NCBI GenBank assembly: GCA_963576475.1
Contig: OY754977.1
Coordinates: 9,179,089 to 9,243,088 of the forward strand
Direction: 5' to 3'
Length of the DNA: 64,000 bases
DNA from: Molanna angustata
Lineage: Eukaryota > Arthropoda > Insecta > Trichoptera > Molannidae
The notes under the pieces were generated by a model. The model made no database searches. It had not been told where the DNA came from and saw only the letters and a list, made by a program, of their open reading frames with translations. Within the stretch, counting starts at the first letter, position 1, and each line of letters starts with the position of its first letter. The translations under genes and the position numbers were made by a program. Positions 22,123-38,640 of this stretch are shown in pieces.

Positions 22123-22886
22123 TTAAAGAAAAGAATTATCTCTTCGGTGAATGTGCAAGTTTTTATGTATATATTTTCAAAAGAATATGTATGCAATATC
22201 CAACATGGTAGCAAGCAATCAAAATATAAATCGGCAATACGATGAAGAAAACTATAATGCTTATAATAGTAGTGTTGACGTGAGACGTGACCTAAAGCGT
22301 TCACAGATAAACTCAGGTTGATTGACAGAATCTCCACTTCTGATTAAAGACATCCCGTTACCAATTATGACGTAGGCACCGTCGAATCACCACACTACAG
22401 CGACTAGCAAATCCATCAAAGGACAGATACGGGTATAGGACTATGATATGAGATCGGTGATGTCGCTTGGCTTACAAATGCGCTAGGAGGCAGACACTTA
22501 ATTATTGTAAACAAATCAACAGGTTAAAGGCGTACAATGTTTTGATCATACTAAGGTCAACATCACTCCTCGCTGTACCAAAATGTTGGCACTATCATAT
22601 ATCAAAGGTTCGATACTACTTCCACAAATAAGAATATCATTTACTTCATTACACCAATCAATGATACATTTTTCAATCAAACATAATTTGTACATTTTTT
22701 TCAAAATTTGAAAGCATTGCATGCGCACATATTAAAAACGATATTACACGGACTAAAATATAACTCACAAAGCCATTATTTTTATGTATTGACAACACTA
22801 AAACCTATTTTCAGTTAGAGAATGATGTTCAAACACGATAAAAATTAAAAGACTTGTACTTATTTTATGCACATTGAAAAATGTAT
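22123..22886. other. Unassigned DNA between Helentron-like copies
   Basis: No repeat or gene is recognised. Short frames only. Confidence 0.4.
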
Positions 22887-23866
22887 TCCAACTGTCGATT
22901 TGTTGAAGAGAATTTATTTGTCTTAGTAAATCGGCAGTGTCCCGTGTGATAGAAATGTTGTTCCAACTTTGAAGTCAAAAAACACCAACTTAGAGGCTTC
23001 ACAGCATATATATTAAATGTATACACGGATGAACCCCAAATTCGGAGTAGAACATTGTGTCTCTGTTTGCGTGTCCTATCCACCCTTATAACTTTATATC
23101 CGCTTGATGCTCAGAGCCTAAAATTTCAGAATGTATAGTAAAGTTTAGGCATATAAAACTTTTATGCTCAGAATTTCGATTTTTTTTTCAGACAGGGGTT
23201 ATCAACATTTGTTTTTTTTTATTTCCACATATCTCAAAAACCATAAAAGCTGGAACGCTGAAATTTTGGACAGATATAGAAAATGAGAAAATATTATGAA
23301 AATTTTCCAGTGTATCTCAAATGTAATTCAACATTTTTTGTTAAAATAAATTTAGTGATACATCGTTTCATACAACTTGTATGACATAATACACAATATC
23401 TACGAGGATTCTCAATAATTTGATACTTAATCTTCATACAAACCATGAAGATTAAGTACCTATAAGTATTAAGTATCATGGGGCTACAGAGAGGAAGATA
23501 CCTGTGAGTGTGGCACTGTGTAGGACAACTCGCACTTTCTCTCATGCCCCTTGATTGGAGTCACATGTACACATGAAGACACCGCGACAGCGAAGGAAAG
23601 CGGCATCCGGGTGGACGAACACAGGAGTTTTCTAATTTGATGGTGTTCCGGACACGGAAAGTAAGTAAGTAAGTATACAAACCATCAAGCCGTATATCTA
23701 TTCGAGATAGGAAAAAGGACTGAAATACATATATATTCCTATCCTGACACAAATGTTTTGTATAGGAAAACAAAAAAACTTTAAATATTCAAAAAATTGC
23801 ATATTGTTTGGTAGGTACGTATAAATCACAATCGACAGTTGGATCTCAAGTGTTACATTTAACTAG
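22887..23866 (+). mobile_element. Helentron-like family A copy with a LINE inside
   Basis: It starts T|TCCAACTGTCGATTTG and ends ATCGACAGTTGGATCTCAAG, TGTTACATTTAACTAG|T. The internal order matches 27084-28125. The microsatellite is nearly lost (GTGTCTCTGTTTGCGTGTCC). A 228-bp LINE insertion (23447-23674) lengthens it. Confidence 0.8.
23447..23674 (+). mobile_element. 5'-truncated LINE end with (AAGT)n tail, 11-bp target duplication
   Basis: ATACAAACCAT is duplicated at 23436-23446 and 23675-23685, exactly around a 228-bp insert ending GGAAAGTAAGTAAGTAAGT. The uninterrupted family A copies lack it. The tail type matches the RT fragment at 44232-44915, whose minus-strand end is GAAGTAAGTAAGTAAG. 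No long coding frame is recognised. Confidence 0.8.
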
Positions 23867-24594
23867 TTTAATTAAGACATATGTTAAGTAATAGAAAAAA
23901 ACACGTAATCTGCTAAAGAAATAAACCAATATACGATCGCGGTTAAATGAAAGGCATTATCTATTTGTAAATCACATAAAACAAGGCTCTAGAAAAACGA
24001 TTCAAAAAAGACACGAGGCATCGGATAAATGGTGGGGATGCGTCGTTAGATAGGAACAGAGCCCCTAGTTATACAATCTCACCAAGTTTTAACGACAAAA
24101 CATAATAATATAAAGAGTTTAGACTACAGCAAAGCTAGAACCTGGCAAAAAGCCAAAAAGCGACGATCAATAGCAAAATATTTTTTCACAAACAAAAGAT
24201 CAATCCACATTTAAAAGGAAGCTAATCCTATCAGTCTTAATCAAACATTACCAGAATGCCCACGTACCACAACACACGGGCTTTTTAATCAAAATAATTC
24301 AAAGGGAACATTTTGTGCTTCGTTCAATACAGCAAAATAAAACACGAATTAAGACACAAGAAAATTATAGGCGAAACGAAAGAAAAATTGAAAAAAATAA
24401 CAAATTCAAATTCAGTTAAGAATAATCGAAACCAATTTTAAGATTTCGGATACATGGGTTTGTTTTATTAAACATTTTAATTTCGACGTCTTATCCCTTG
24501 GGCAAAAACAATATTTTAAGCAAAAAACGAAAATATCATAGGTAGCCATAGTTTACCAAAATAATTACAGCAAAAAATATGCTATATGGTCGGA
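23867..24594. other. Unassigned DNA
   Basis: A-rich sequence on the plus strand with no recognised motif. Confidence 0.4.
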
Positions 24595-25005
24595 GTCTTG
24601 AACCCTTAAGGTAAACACCATGAACAGGTTGGACGTTTTTGAAATATGGTTACTTCGCAGAATGCTCAAAATCCCTTGGATAGAACTAGTTACAAACTAA
24701 GTCGAGCCAGAACAACTTGGTGCTCCTGTCTACAATAAAGACCCGCAAGATCGCATATCTAGGTCACAAAATGAAGGGAGAAAATTACCACTTGCTTCAA
24801 TTAATACTGAAGGGCAAGATGGAAGGCAGTTGAGGGACTGGAAGGAGACAGACATACAGGCTGTGAAATATTAAGGAATGGACGGGCTTCAGAACTGTGG
24901 AGCAGAATTCTGGGCAGCACGGGACAGAGAGGAATTTGCCAGAGTTATCGAAAACGTCGGGTGTTTCTGACAGGGCACCTGAAGAAGATATACAGTAAAA
25001 GCCAA
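24595..25005 (+). pseudogene. LINE RT C-terminus, frameshifted
   Basis: The readable pieces in order, in shifting frames, are NRLDVFEIWLLRRMLKIPWI, RIAYLGHKMKGENYHLLQ and then AARDREEFARVIENV. L..FE.W.LRR.LKI.W, then GH..R and WR.AA.DR..FA..I.N, are the C-terminal landmarks of a common insect LINE group. Several indels lie between them, and the catalytic part is missing. Confidence 0.75.
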
Positions 25006-25745
25006 ACATTTAAATGTGTAGCACTGCATTATGTGTTCCAGCTTTAGACAATGAAAAATTAAAGAAACAATTATTACGAACGATCAAGATGGTTGAAAAC
25101 ATAAAACCAATCAAGTTGGTTGATAACAAAATAAACATCATTCACAGATACTATGGTTTGTGGACATAAAACGAAACTTGTAACTAAATAAATAGGAAAA
25201 ATACGACCATGTAGTTTGAAAGAAAATGTGACATCAGTAAATAACAGGTAACCTGCCTACGTATGACAGAAACGTCAGCAAACACAGGTGTGTTACAGTA
25301 ATAATGAATTCACTAAGTACACACCAAATTGGGATCCCATATTGAAAGCATACCAAAAACAGTATGAAGTTTCTCAAAGTCTACCTAAAAAAAATGAAGA
25401 CAAGATAACAACAGATTACTTAATACAAAATTTTATCAATTTCTAATCAATATTGTTTTGATCTTGGATTTTGTCAAAAGATGGCGGTAAAAAAATATCG
25501 TCGTTTGTATTGAATCATCATGAACTAAAAAATCGCCATTTTCGATACTTTTACCAAGAAATACGGAGCGATCGAGTTTCGTTTCAAAACACCATAGATA
25601 CATAGGATTTTTTAGTTTTTTATGTATTTTCGTTAACACAGTTCATTTAATAATTTCAATTATATAATTTGAAATCAAAGTTTCAACCAACAATGGCTAG
25701 TAAAAATCCAAACGCTTTCACTAGACACAGTTAGCATCTTCATTA
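25006..25745. other. Unassigned AT-rich DNA
   Basis: No gene is recognised. It includes the right flank of the mariner relic, whose terminal repeat I could not place. Confidence 0.4.
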
Positions 25746-25749
25746 AATA

Positions 25750-26860
25750 ATTATAAAACGAGGGGAGTATTATCGGAATGGATATGAAAGAGAAAGCAGA
25801 AAAATATGAAATAATTTTATTTTTCAATAAAGTCTCCTGCAATCTCAATGCATTTCATACAACGCGAAATCATCTTTTCAATACCCTCCAAAAAGTAACT
25901 TTCATCCTTCGTTATTGGCCGCCTTCAACACATCATCGTCGGAAGATCGCTTTGCACGAAACTCTTTTTTCAGCTTTGGGAACAAATATAGTCACTAGGT
26001 GCCAAGGTATGGGATATAAGGTGGATGGATGATCGATCTCTTGGAAACCAAACTACTGAATAGCTGGTAACGCGCGCCGAGTGAACCGGCGCGATGTCGT
26101 GGAGAAGCAAGACACCCACGGTCAGATTTCCTCGTCTTATTTTCTTTAATTGCTTCCTTCAAATTACCCATAGAAGTTGCTTAATCTGCTGCGGTCATAT
26201 TTTAAACATTTTCTGGTATATTCAACAAGCAAAATCGAGTCCCAGAATACTGTGGCCATAAGCTTTCCAACCAATTGCGTGAGTTTGAACTTCTTCAGAG
26301 GTCCTGCACTCTTTTTGACCAACTGCATTGACTCGTGTTTGCTCTCAGGGTCGTGGTGACGAGCTCAGGTTTCGTCTCCGGGAAATATGGGATCGAAAAC
26401 ACTGGTATGATTTTTACCACAAAGCTACAAAAACTCTTTACAACATTCAATTCCCGCTAGTTTCTGCGGTGATGTAAGCATTCGTGGCACCCATCTTGCG
26501 CTGAGATTTAAGAGGTTCAAAAAGTCATAATGTATTGAATGTATGGTACCCACGGATAGCTTGGTCATCTCTGCTAACGAATTGATTTTTATTCGTGCAT
26601 CTTCGAGTACAAGTTTCTCGACCCTTTTCACATTTTCATCTATAGTGGCAGAAACAAGACCACCTGATCGAGGGTCATCTTAAATGCTTTCTCTGCCTTT
26701 TAAATTCACTTGACCACATTTGATGTTAGAAAACGAAGGTGCGGAATACTTGTAAACGGCCACCGTCTCGATTTTGGTCAATATTTTGTGGCACACGAAG
26801 CACGTTTGTGAAAAAACTAATGATTTCGTTTGTCTAATCTAATATCGTCCCTGTTCCTTG
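25750..26860 (-). pseudogene. Mariner transposase relic
   Basis: Minus strand, several frames. The helix-turn-helix half reads DDPRSGGLVSATIDENVKRV and ARIKINSLAEMTKLSVGTI (within 26425-26660), then ARWVPRMLT. The catalytic part follows as GDET-ARHHDPESKHESMQ (near 26360) and LLHDIAP-HSARVTS (near 26090), then the eroded D(34)D neighbourhood FQEIDHPS and DDDVLKAANN. Mariner normally encodes about 340-350 residues in one frame. Here there are multiple stops and frameshifts, and terminal repeats were not identified. It was once a cut-and-paste transposase and is now inactive. Confidence 0.85.
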
Positions 26861-27083
26861 TGTCATACAGAGTGATATTCTTTATTATATCTAATTTTCT
26901 TGTCATAAAGAATTTTATGTATAAAAATTTAAACATGAAGGAATATTATTTTGTTTGACAAACAATAGGTTTAGATCATTTATCATTTTATGTATCTTTG
27001 TTCTTCTATTACAATTCAAAACAATTCTCATAGCTCGATTTTGTATTATTTGGATGTTTTTTTTTTATTTATTTCAGTTGTTT
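26861..27083. other. Flank between mariner relic and Helentron-like copy
   Basis: AT-rich sequence with no recognised feature. Confidence 0.4.
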
Positions 27084-27300
27084 TCCAACTGTCGATTTGT
27101 TCAGGAGAACTTTGTTCTCTTAACATATCAACAATGTATCAAGCCAGAATACGCGAGAATTGTATGCAGAGGTCTACTTTTTTCACGGCTTTTCCAACTT
27201 TGAGGTCAAAAAACACCAACTTAGAGGCTTCGCAGCATGTATGTTCAATACACGGATTTACTCAGAATTCGGAGTAGAACATTTCGTGTGTCTGTGTGTC

Positions 27301-27359
<59 letters not shown>

Positions 27360-28125
27360 TATAACTTTTGATCCGCTCAATTTACAGAGCCTAAAATTTC
27401 AGAATATATAAACAGTTACAGGCCAACAAAACTTTTATACTCGGAACGTTGAATTTTTGTTTCATTCAGGGGTTATCAACTTTTGAATTTTTATTTTATT
27501 TTTCCATATATCTCAGAAACCATAAAAGCTAGAACGCTGAAAATTGGTACAAACATAGACAAATACAAAATCTCAAATGAGTTTTTTCAAATAAATTCCA
27601 GGGTTTCTCAAACATTTTTTATTAAGAAAAGTATTTTTTTTTATGATAAATTTATGAGTTTAACTGCCTATTTTTCCAAAACTTTTACAATTATCGAAAA
27701 AAGCCGAAACACCCCAACTAGATAATTTAATTTTCTATAAAAAATATTAGCATTGTAGTAGAAGATCTCAATTTTTGTTAACAATTTTTTTAAAAATTGA
27801 ATTTAGAGACGACATTGCTTCATACATTTTGTATGGCAGTCGCCTATACACAATATGTAAGAAGACTTAATAGTTTGATACTTCATCTCCAAACATACAT
27901 ACATACCATCATGCTATTTTCATATTCTGGGTAGGAAAAAAGGACCTTCCTCCATACTATCCTATCTTGACATACATACCTACATATGTTGTATAGAAAA
28001 CAAAATATCTTACAATTGACAATATTCAATAATTTGTATTTATGGGTTTATAGTTTGGTACATATTCTTCAACTATACATACTATCGCTATCGACAGTTG
28101 GATCTCATGTGTTACATGCAACTAG
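27084..28125 (+). mobile_element. Helentron-like family A, full-length copy (1042 bp)
   Basis: The 5' end is T|TCCAACTGTCGAT. A (GT)n-rich stretch follows at 27288-27357. A TCGGCTTTTTTCGATAA-type region lies mid-element. The 3' end is ATCGACAGTTGGATCTCATG, TGTTACATGCAACTAG|T. The 13-bp subterminal inverted repeats, the CATGT-gtt-ACATG hairpin 3 bp before CTAG, and insertion before T fit Helitron/Helentron nonautonomous elements. No protein is encoded. Confidence 0.8.
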
Positions 28126-28129
28126 TCTA

Positions 28130-29919
28130 AAAATAATATCGTAGGACTGTAGAAAATTTGTGATTCTATATCGTTTTATGAATGAATAGAAATGATTCTT
28201 TATTTATGTATTTTCTTATTCAGCCAAGCAATATTTTTTTGAAAGTATTAAACAAGATGACAATTCTGATGGCACAGGTATTAGAATTTTCTATGTGTCA
28301 ATCAAAATACTTAGCAAATATTTAAGAATATATGTAGTTATGTGTAGTAGAGCGTTAAGTAAGAACACGAAATCTACCTCTACATAATATAATCTATTAT
28401 GATCATTACCTATTTACCTACATGATATTCCATAACGATATGCAACTCGACATGCACAAGCAATACTAAACATATGTAGTTATCAAGTTATGGATATGTC
28501 ATAATAATACAAATACATCGTTAAAAAGAAGTAGATGTAAGTCTGAAAGTGAAATTAAATTCATGAATCACTGAAGAAGCATTTAGAGGAAGGGTTCTTT
28601 CTTCTTCTTCGGTTTCAATCTTGGGTATTGGTTGGCAGCAAAGCGATGCATCACTTCGTCCACTCTCCAGCGACTCTGTGTAGGAGGTACACTTCAAACT
28701 GAAAATTTTTTTATGACAGCCGAACTGGCTACCTGCGTTTAAGCCAAACCTTTATCAGTAATAATAGTTTATCTATATATGACTGTACTGTTTGGCTGAG
28801 TGCACAAACCAAACCGATTTTGTTCATAGTTCGGTTAATTTTAACCGTTTTGGAGAAATATGTCTGTACTGAAATATCGCAATCTACTTTTTAACTAACT
28901 TCCCGACCAGGTAGAGCACTAAATCTTTCAGATTTTGTGTATTCCTGATGGCAATGCAAGTCTTATTAGTTGTTTATGTTTAAATAAAGATTTTTGATGT
29001 GTTTCAAATCCTTCCTTGTCACGGGACGAAATCCTAGTGAGGCAGGCACTAGTAAAAAAAGGTACTAAAAAAATACTTTTATTACTGTGTTAAATCTTGA
29101 AATCTGTTATATTCGCACACATTTTGCAGCTTATAAGATTTGTAAAATTATTGTTAATATTGCCCCGGAACAGGCTTTTGTGGGATCTTAAATTCCATTA
29201 TTTTTACACCCTTTTTTCTGACTTGTCTGCATGTACCTACTGGAATTTCGCAATCGATTTATAACTAGCTTCCCGACTAGTTAGAGCCCAAAACTTTCAG
29301 TATTTGTGTATTCTCAATAACAATGCATGATTCCAGCTATTTTTTTATTTGATATTTTGATAAAATAAAACATTTTTGTATTTCATACAATGTAAACGAT
29401 AATACTTATTGCATAACACAGAGTGTTTTTATAATGTTATAATGTTTATAATGTTATTTTTTATAACTCTTCAACGTGAATCAAACTTTGAAAAAAATGC
29501 CCTCATTTTTAATACTTGTTATTTTTTCCGAGAACAAATTTACAAACTCATTTAAGTACATTTTGTTTTTTTTATCTGGCAAACATTTTACTGTTCGAAA
29601 AAGAATGTTTTACCGCCAATTTCTATTCCCGTCTGATAACTTAATTAGGTACTTTCTAAATAAAATCACTACAGGAATTCTATTGAAATAATTTAAATAG
29701 ACGGTGAACGGAATTTAAATTTCGAACGCTTTCAAACTTTCAAATTCGAAAAGTATTCGAACTTAATAAAATCGGATTAAATCAAATATACACAACATTC
29801 AAACTGTGAAGAGAATATTCGACAACAAAATAGGTACAGATATTATCTATATCTTTGGCATCAGAAACAACTTATTTATTGAAACAGAAAATCAGTGAAG
29901 ATAAACTTGGAATCTTTCT
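28130..29919. other. Intergenic DNA with a direct repeat pair
   Basis: About 100 bp around 28863-28965 (CAATCTACTTTTTAACTA, CTTCCCGACCAGGTAGAGC) is repeated with drift at about 29232-29330. CGGAACAGGCTTTTGTGGGA near 29165 relates to the LINE 3' UTR motif at 38490 and 40142. No gene was seen. Confidence 0.45.
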
Positions 29920-30205
29920 TCTTTCCCCTTAGCGCTTTAGTCCCGTTTCTATTGGGGTACGCTTTGACCATGATCCTGGAATTGGCTAGTTTGGTTATTA
30001 CAGTGAAGCGACTGCCATCTGACTTTCGAAACCCTTACAAAGGGGAACCAGACAAATTGGATCATGGCTACACATAGCTAGTGATATAAATCCGCACATA
30101 GATATTTTGCAAATCCAGAGGTGCGTGCCCCGCCCGAATTCGAACCGTCGACCTCACGCATGTGAGGCGACTACCTTACCGCTGGGCTATCACCGCTTTC
30201 AAGAG
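29920..30205 (-). repeat. SINE family 4 (tRNA-derived)
   Basis: Minus strand: AGCGGTGATAGCCCAGCGGT (A box), then CGGTTCGAATTCGGG (B box) 35 bp later. The body contains CATGATCCAATTTG, AAGGGTTTCGAAAGTC and CCAATTCCAGGATCATGG. It is a single copy here. The spacing fits a tRNA-headed SINE rather than a tRNA gene, because no acceptor stem closes. Confidence 0.65.
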
Positions 30206-30424
30206 AAACTTGGAATCGTAAAATATAAAATTGCCGTATCAGCAGTGACTGGGATATGTCTGTTTCTAAGTCATCTATCTATTCAACATCCTTGAGCCAA
30301 CATTTTTCTGACACTCAGATGGTCATAAAGAAATCAGTTGTAAGCGAAGTAATTATCTAATTCTAATGTTAAAATAATCGTCACTAGAACACAGACGTAA
30401 ATTCGGTATTTTAAGTTTATTTTA

Positions 30425-31085
30425 TAGATACTACCACGGGAATTGCTCAGAAGAACTTGCATCTTTGGTCCCTCCTCCACCCACTCGCAACAGAGTCACT
30501 CGCTTTACTCAATCGCAGCATCCATTCACAGTGGACCTTCAACATATACGAACAAGTCGCTTCTCGAACTCCTTTATTAATACAGCAGCCCGACTGTGGA
30601 ACGATCTTCCGAATTCTGTGTTTCCACCTTCGTACAACCCGGGTCTTTTTAAAATCCGAATCAATAAACTCTTTTCTAGACTGCAAACCCCTCCCAACGC
30701 TACGTAGTGCGCTTCTTCGGAAGAGCAAAATGGACCCAAATCCTAATAGCTGGTGTCCCCTACGTAGATATGTTAAAAAAATCGTCACTCAGACTACTGA
30801 AGTTTTTTCGAAGTACGATCAGCATGACTCGAAATGAGTAACGTCATTTATTTCTATTATTCCATATACGAAGAAACTAAAGCAGATATTTTTATTATTC
30901 ATGTAAAAGTAACTTAGTAGCATTGTTATTAATATTATATTTTGTTAATTACACCATTGCTTGATTAAAAACACTACCGAATAACTATTTTCTACACTAC
31001 CTACATATTTTATTTTCCTTGAGAAGACTACCGTAGACTTAGCTTTGAAATGTTATTAAATAAAAATTAAAGATAAAACACAAAC
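30425..31085 (+). pseudogene. LINE C-terminus and 3' UTR
   Basis: The frame includes CSEELASLVPPPPTRNRVTR, HIRTSRFSNSFINTAARLWN, DLPNSVFPPSYNPGLFKIRI and NKLFSRLQTPPNAT, then a stop at 30705-30707. RT.RF..SF...AARLWN.LP..VFP..Y....FK...N is the conserved end of Jockey/CR1-group polyproteins. The upstream protein is missing. The frame is uninterrupted for about 94 codons, making this one of the better-preserved tails. The AT-rich sequence to about 31085 is taken as its UTR. Confidence 0.75.
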
Positions 31086-31204
31086 TTAGTTAAACACTTC
31101 TACTTTGCGGTAATAAGGGGTTACTGATGATGCGCGCAAGCTCGAAAACGTTATAACTTATTTCGCAATTGTAAATTGAGACACAGTATTTTATTGTGTT
31201 TTCA

Positions 31205-31350
31205 ATCTGTATGACAATGAATATGGATCTGTGAGACAATGAATATCATATAAGTTTCTAGAATGTGGAAACTTGTTATTGGGTGCATGTTGAATTATTG
31301 ATATTTCACATAGTACCTGATAGTTGCACGAGAAGCATTATTAAATAAAT
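31205..31350 (+). repeat. SINE family 2, copy d (head missing)
   Basis: ATGGATCTGTGAGACAATG, TTTCTAGAATGTGGAAACTT, GGGTGCATGTTGAATTATTG and CACATAGTACCTGATAG follow the SINE 2 body order. The tRNA-like head is absent. Confidence 0.7.
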
Positions 31351-31451
31351 AAACAAAGTAGAAGTATTTACAAAGTATTTGTATATTATTTTTTTTAAAA
31401 TGAACGTCTACAAAGATAATACTCACGCCATGTTCGAAGAATTATTAAATA

Positions 31452-35048
<3,597 letters not shown>

Positions 35049-38028
35049 CTAGCTTTTATGTCCCGCCGTTGGCCAAGAATGTAAAATTGTGAAAGAAAAA
35101 GCAATCGTTTTTATAATATTGTCACCCAATTATTTTGCAATATCAGACAATGAAAAGTGGTTTGAAATTTGATTGAGTTTAAGTATTGTAAAATGTTCAA
35201 GTGATGGCCACAACCCATTCTTTTTTATATATTGCTATAAAGTGTGAATGAAGTATAATATTTATACAATTTCTGCTCGCATGGACTATGCGTAATGGTT
35301 TTAAATATGACTGTTTATCAACGTTGTAAAGAGATTGGTTTGGCCACAACCCCCATTTTTAAATATTATCATCGAAAACAAATTGCAATGTGTACCTATT
35401 GAAAATTTAGTAATTTTGGATGTTGGGATGTGGTTAAAATTTGATTAAACAAACGTAGGTACTGAAAAGATCTAGTATTGGTCACATCCCATTCGTTTTT
35501 ATATTTTTTCATCAAGTGTGCATTATATTTTTGCTCAATTTGACTGAAAGTCTTCATTAACGAAGAAGAAGAAGACTTGAACTATAGTAAATAGTTTTTA
35601 ATTTGAATATAAATGTTGTGAAGAGTTCAGTAATGGCCACAACCCCCATTCTTTAAATATAAGGTGTTGAAAATTATTCAAAATAGGATGATATAAATGG
35701 TTTAAATTTAATTAAACAAAAGTATTGAAAAGATTCTAGTGCAGGTTATATCGTCACATCCCATATCCCATTCATTTCATATGTATTTTCATCAAGTGTG
35801 CATATCGTTAATAATATTTCTGCACAATAGACTTAAAACTAACCCAAAAGACTAAATAAAAAAGAGAAAAATAAGTATAAGACTATAAGAAATAGTTTGT
35901 ATAAAAAACTATTCCAATAGTCTACATAAAATAAGTAAAAATACATATACCTAATAGAAGAATTAGACTATTGGAAATAGATTGTATAAAAGCTCACCCA
36001 AAGGTCTACAAAAAAGAAGAAGAAGAATATTTAGACTATTGGAAATAGTTTGTATAAATACTGACCAAAAGGTCTACATAAAAGAAAATGAATAAGACTA
36101 TTGGAAATAGTTTGTATTAAAACTCTCCCAAAAGTCTACGTACTTAAATGAAGAAGAATAATAATTAGACTAAAGGAAATAATTTTTATAAAAAAATGAC
36201 CCAAATGTATACATAAAAGAAGAAGAAGAAGATGAATTAGACAATAGGAAATAGTTTGTATAAAAACTGCCCTAAAGGTCTACATAAAATTAAGAAGAAA
36301 AAGAATTAGACTCCAGGACCCGCCGCTTCAGGCCCTTCAGTACCTCCCGTCCCTTTAATCCCTCATTACGTCCCTTCCCATCAGGCCCTTCAGTACCTTC
36401 CGTCCCTTCAGGCAGTTTTATACCTCCCGTCCCTTCAGGCCCTTTAGTGCCTCCCTTCCCTTCATTACATCCCGTCCCATCAGTCGGTTAAGAAAAGTTT
36501 AAAACCAAAAACCATCCTGGAAGAACCGCGAAGAGATGAAAGAACCTTCTTTTCCCAGGATGCTCTACTTAATAGGTTAAATGACTAAATACACGAAGAA
36601 GAAGAAAAAAGTTTAAACCCAGATACCTGCGAAGAGATGGAAGGACAGTTGGACCTTCTTCTCCCAGGATTCTCCAACTTCATAGGTAAAATGACCAAAA
36701 ATACACGATGAAGAAGAAGAAGAAGAAATAAGTTTAAATCCAGATACCTGCGAAGAGATGGAAGGAAAATTGGACATTCTTCTCCCAGGTTAGTCCACCT
36801 TCAAAGGTAAAATGACCAAATAGACGATGAAGAAGAAGAAGAAAAAAGTTTAAATCCAGAAACCTGCAAAGAGATGGAAGGAAAATTGGACCTTCATCTC
36901 CCAGGATAGTTCATCTTCATAGGTAAGATGACCAAGTACACATTGAAGAAAAAGAAGAAAAAAGTTTATATGCAGAACCCGTCCTGGAAGACCTGTGAAG
37001 AGATGGAGGGACAGTCGGACCTTCTTTTCCCAGGATACTCCCCCTTCATAGGTAAAACGACCAAATACACGAAGAAGAAGAAGAATAAGAAAAAAGTTTA
37101 AATCCAAAAACCATCCTGGGCATACGCTCGACAATTCACCAAAGTTTCATTATAATCGGACAAACGGTTGATAAATAAATAAATAAAATAATTTTCCTAT
37201 AGGAAATCAGTATAGGTATATTATTGTTGATTTGTAAGTAAATAGTATTAGGTAGGTACCTACCTACAACAACCTTCTAAATAAATTCGATTCCTAACAA
37301 ATTTTATTTGAATATCACATTCTTTCTGTAGCCATGGAAACGATTCGAACACGTAAGTAATATCGAATGGTTCGGATACATTTTTTGAATATGTAGGTAC
37401 CTACATTGGTTTGTTCGATGCCATAAAAATGAAAATTGTCAGAAAAATCAAATATTATTTACAAATTATGCAATTTTATTATGCCTATATCTTTACTAAT
37501 AAATAACACATTTTTACAATATATGTCTTAAAACTTGCCGTAATGTCTTGTGTTTCATTTTATTATTTCATAATTACATTTATTTCAAAGGTTTATTATT
37601 TTCAAGAACATATTCATTCGGTGGGAAAATGAAATATTGTATGAAAAGATATTAAAATGGCGGCGTTTATGTACAAAAGGCTTACTTTAAAAATAAGTTA
37701 AACATTATAATTATACCAAATATTCACCATGTTTTTCACTTAAACGCTAAGTTATACTTCAAAATATATTTTTTTTGTGTAAATACCTACTTCTAACTTT
37801 TAAACTAACAGATATTTGCGTGCAAAATGTACACTTTTTTGACAGATACGACTTGGAAAATTTTGTATGAAAAAAATAATTATTGAAATATTTTTAAAAT
37901 TCAGCATTTTTATCGCATTATTTTTAGCGTGACACTGCATCAGGTATACAGGTACACGTTCGCACATAAATTAGATTTTTAGATGCTCTTGGTTTTTCAG
38001 AAGCGTGAGACAAACACACACACACACA

Positions 38029-38066
<38 letters not shown>

Positions 38067-38096
38067 CTAACATTTTGATTGCTTTATTACTTTAGA
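35049..38096 (-). mobile_element. Helitron, upstream member of a tandem pair (3.0 kb)
   Basis: Minus strand: A|TCTAAAGTAATAAAGC at 38096, and the 3' end AAAAGCTAG at 35049-35052, immediately followed by the TC of the other member. The segment order is that of 31452-35048. It differs by scattered substitutions, fewer 120-bp and 65-bp units and a shorter (CA)n run (38016-38062). Internal ORFs are repeat translations, not genes. Confidence 0.8.
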
Positions 38097-38317
38097 TTTA
38101 AAAAAGTACATCAAACTTGGTGCAAACTTATAAATGCTTAGTCGATAGTCAATAGAATAGTCAGATGAAGAGTGAAGATAATATTTCCACTTAAAAAGAG
38201 ATCTTTTCTTATGCCCTCATACATCCTCTATTACACATGTAAACACACCCTCACCCTCACAAATACACTTGGTTTTTTTATGAGTGAAGTATTTAATTAC
38301 TTTTGTAAATAATAAAA

Positions 38318-38398
38318 AATAATAATAAACACTTCCCTGCACCCAGCGCTTGTGGCGAGTTTATTACCATGTGGCAATTTCTTCCAATTAACCAGTGC
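38318..38398 (-). repeat. SINE family 3, truncated
   Basis: AATAATAATAAACACTTCC to TTCCAATTAACCAGTG follows SINE 3 and then stops at the same ACCAGTG point where the RTE at 13512 inserted in another copy. Confidence 0.7.
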
Positions 38399-38489
38399 CA
38401 ACTGTGCAAAGGCGGTCGGCACACGTCGGAGTATTTTAGTTTATTGAGAACTTACGTAGCAAATTTTTATTGCGTAATTTTTGTCAGTA

Positions 38490-38640
38490 TTACCTCAGAA
38501 CAGGCTTCGCCTAGTGAGGTTATTAATTCCATTGTTATATTTCAGTTGAGTTATATTGTATCAATTTTATATTTATTTAATTTAACTTTTTGTACATAAT
38601 ATAAACATAATATATCGTGGAAATAAATAAATAAATAATA
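38490..38640 (+). repeat. LINE 3' UTR type with AGAACAGGCTT
   Basis: CTCAGAACAGGCTTCGCCTA followed by T-rich DNA and AAATAAATAAATAAAT recurs at 40140-40240 (CTCAGAACAGGCTTTTGCCT). It probably marks polyadenylated LINE ends without coding sequence. Confidence 0.5.
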
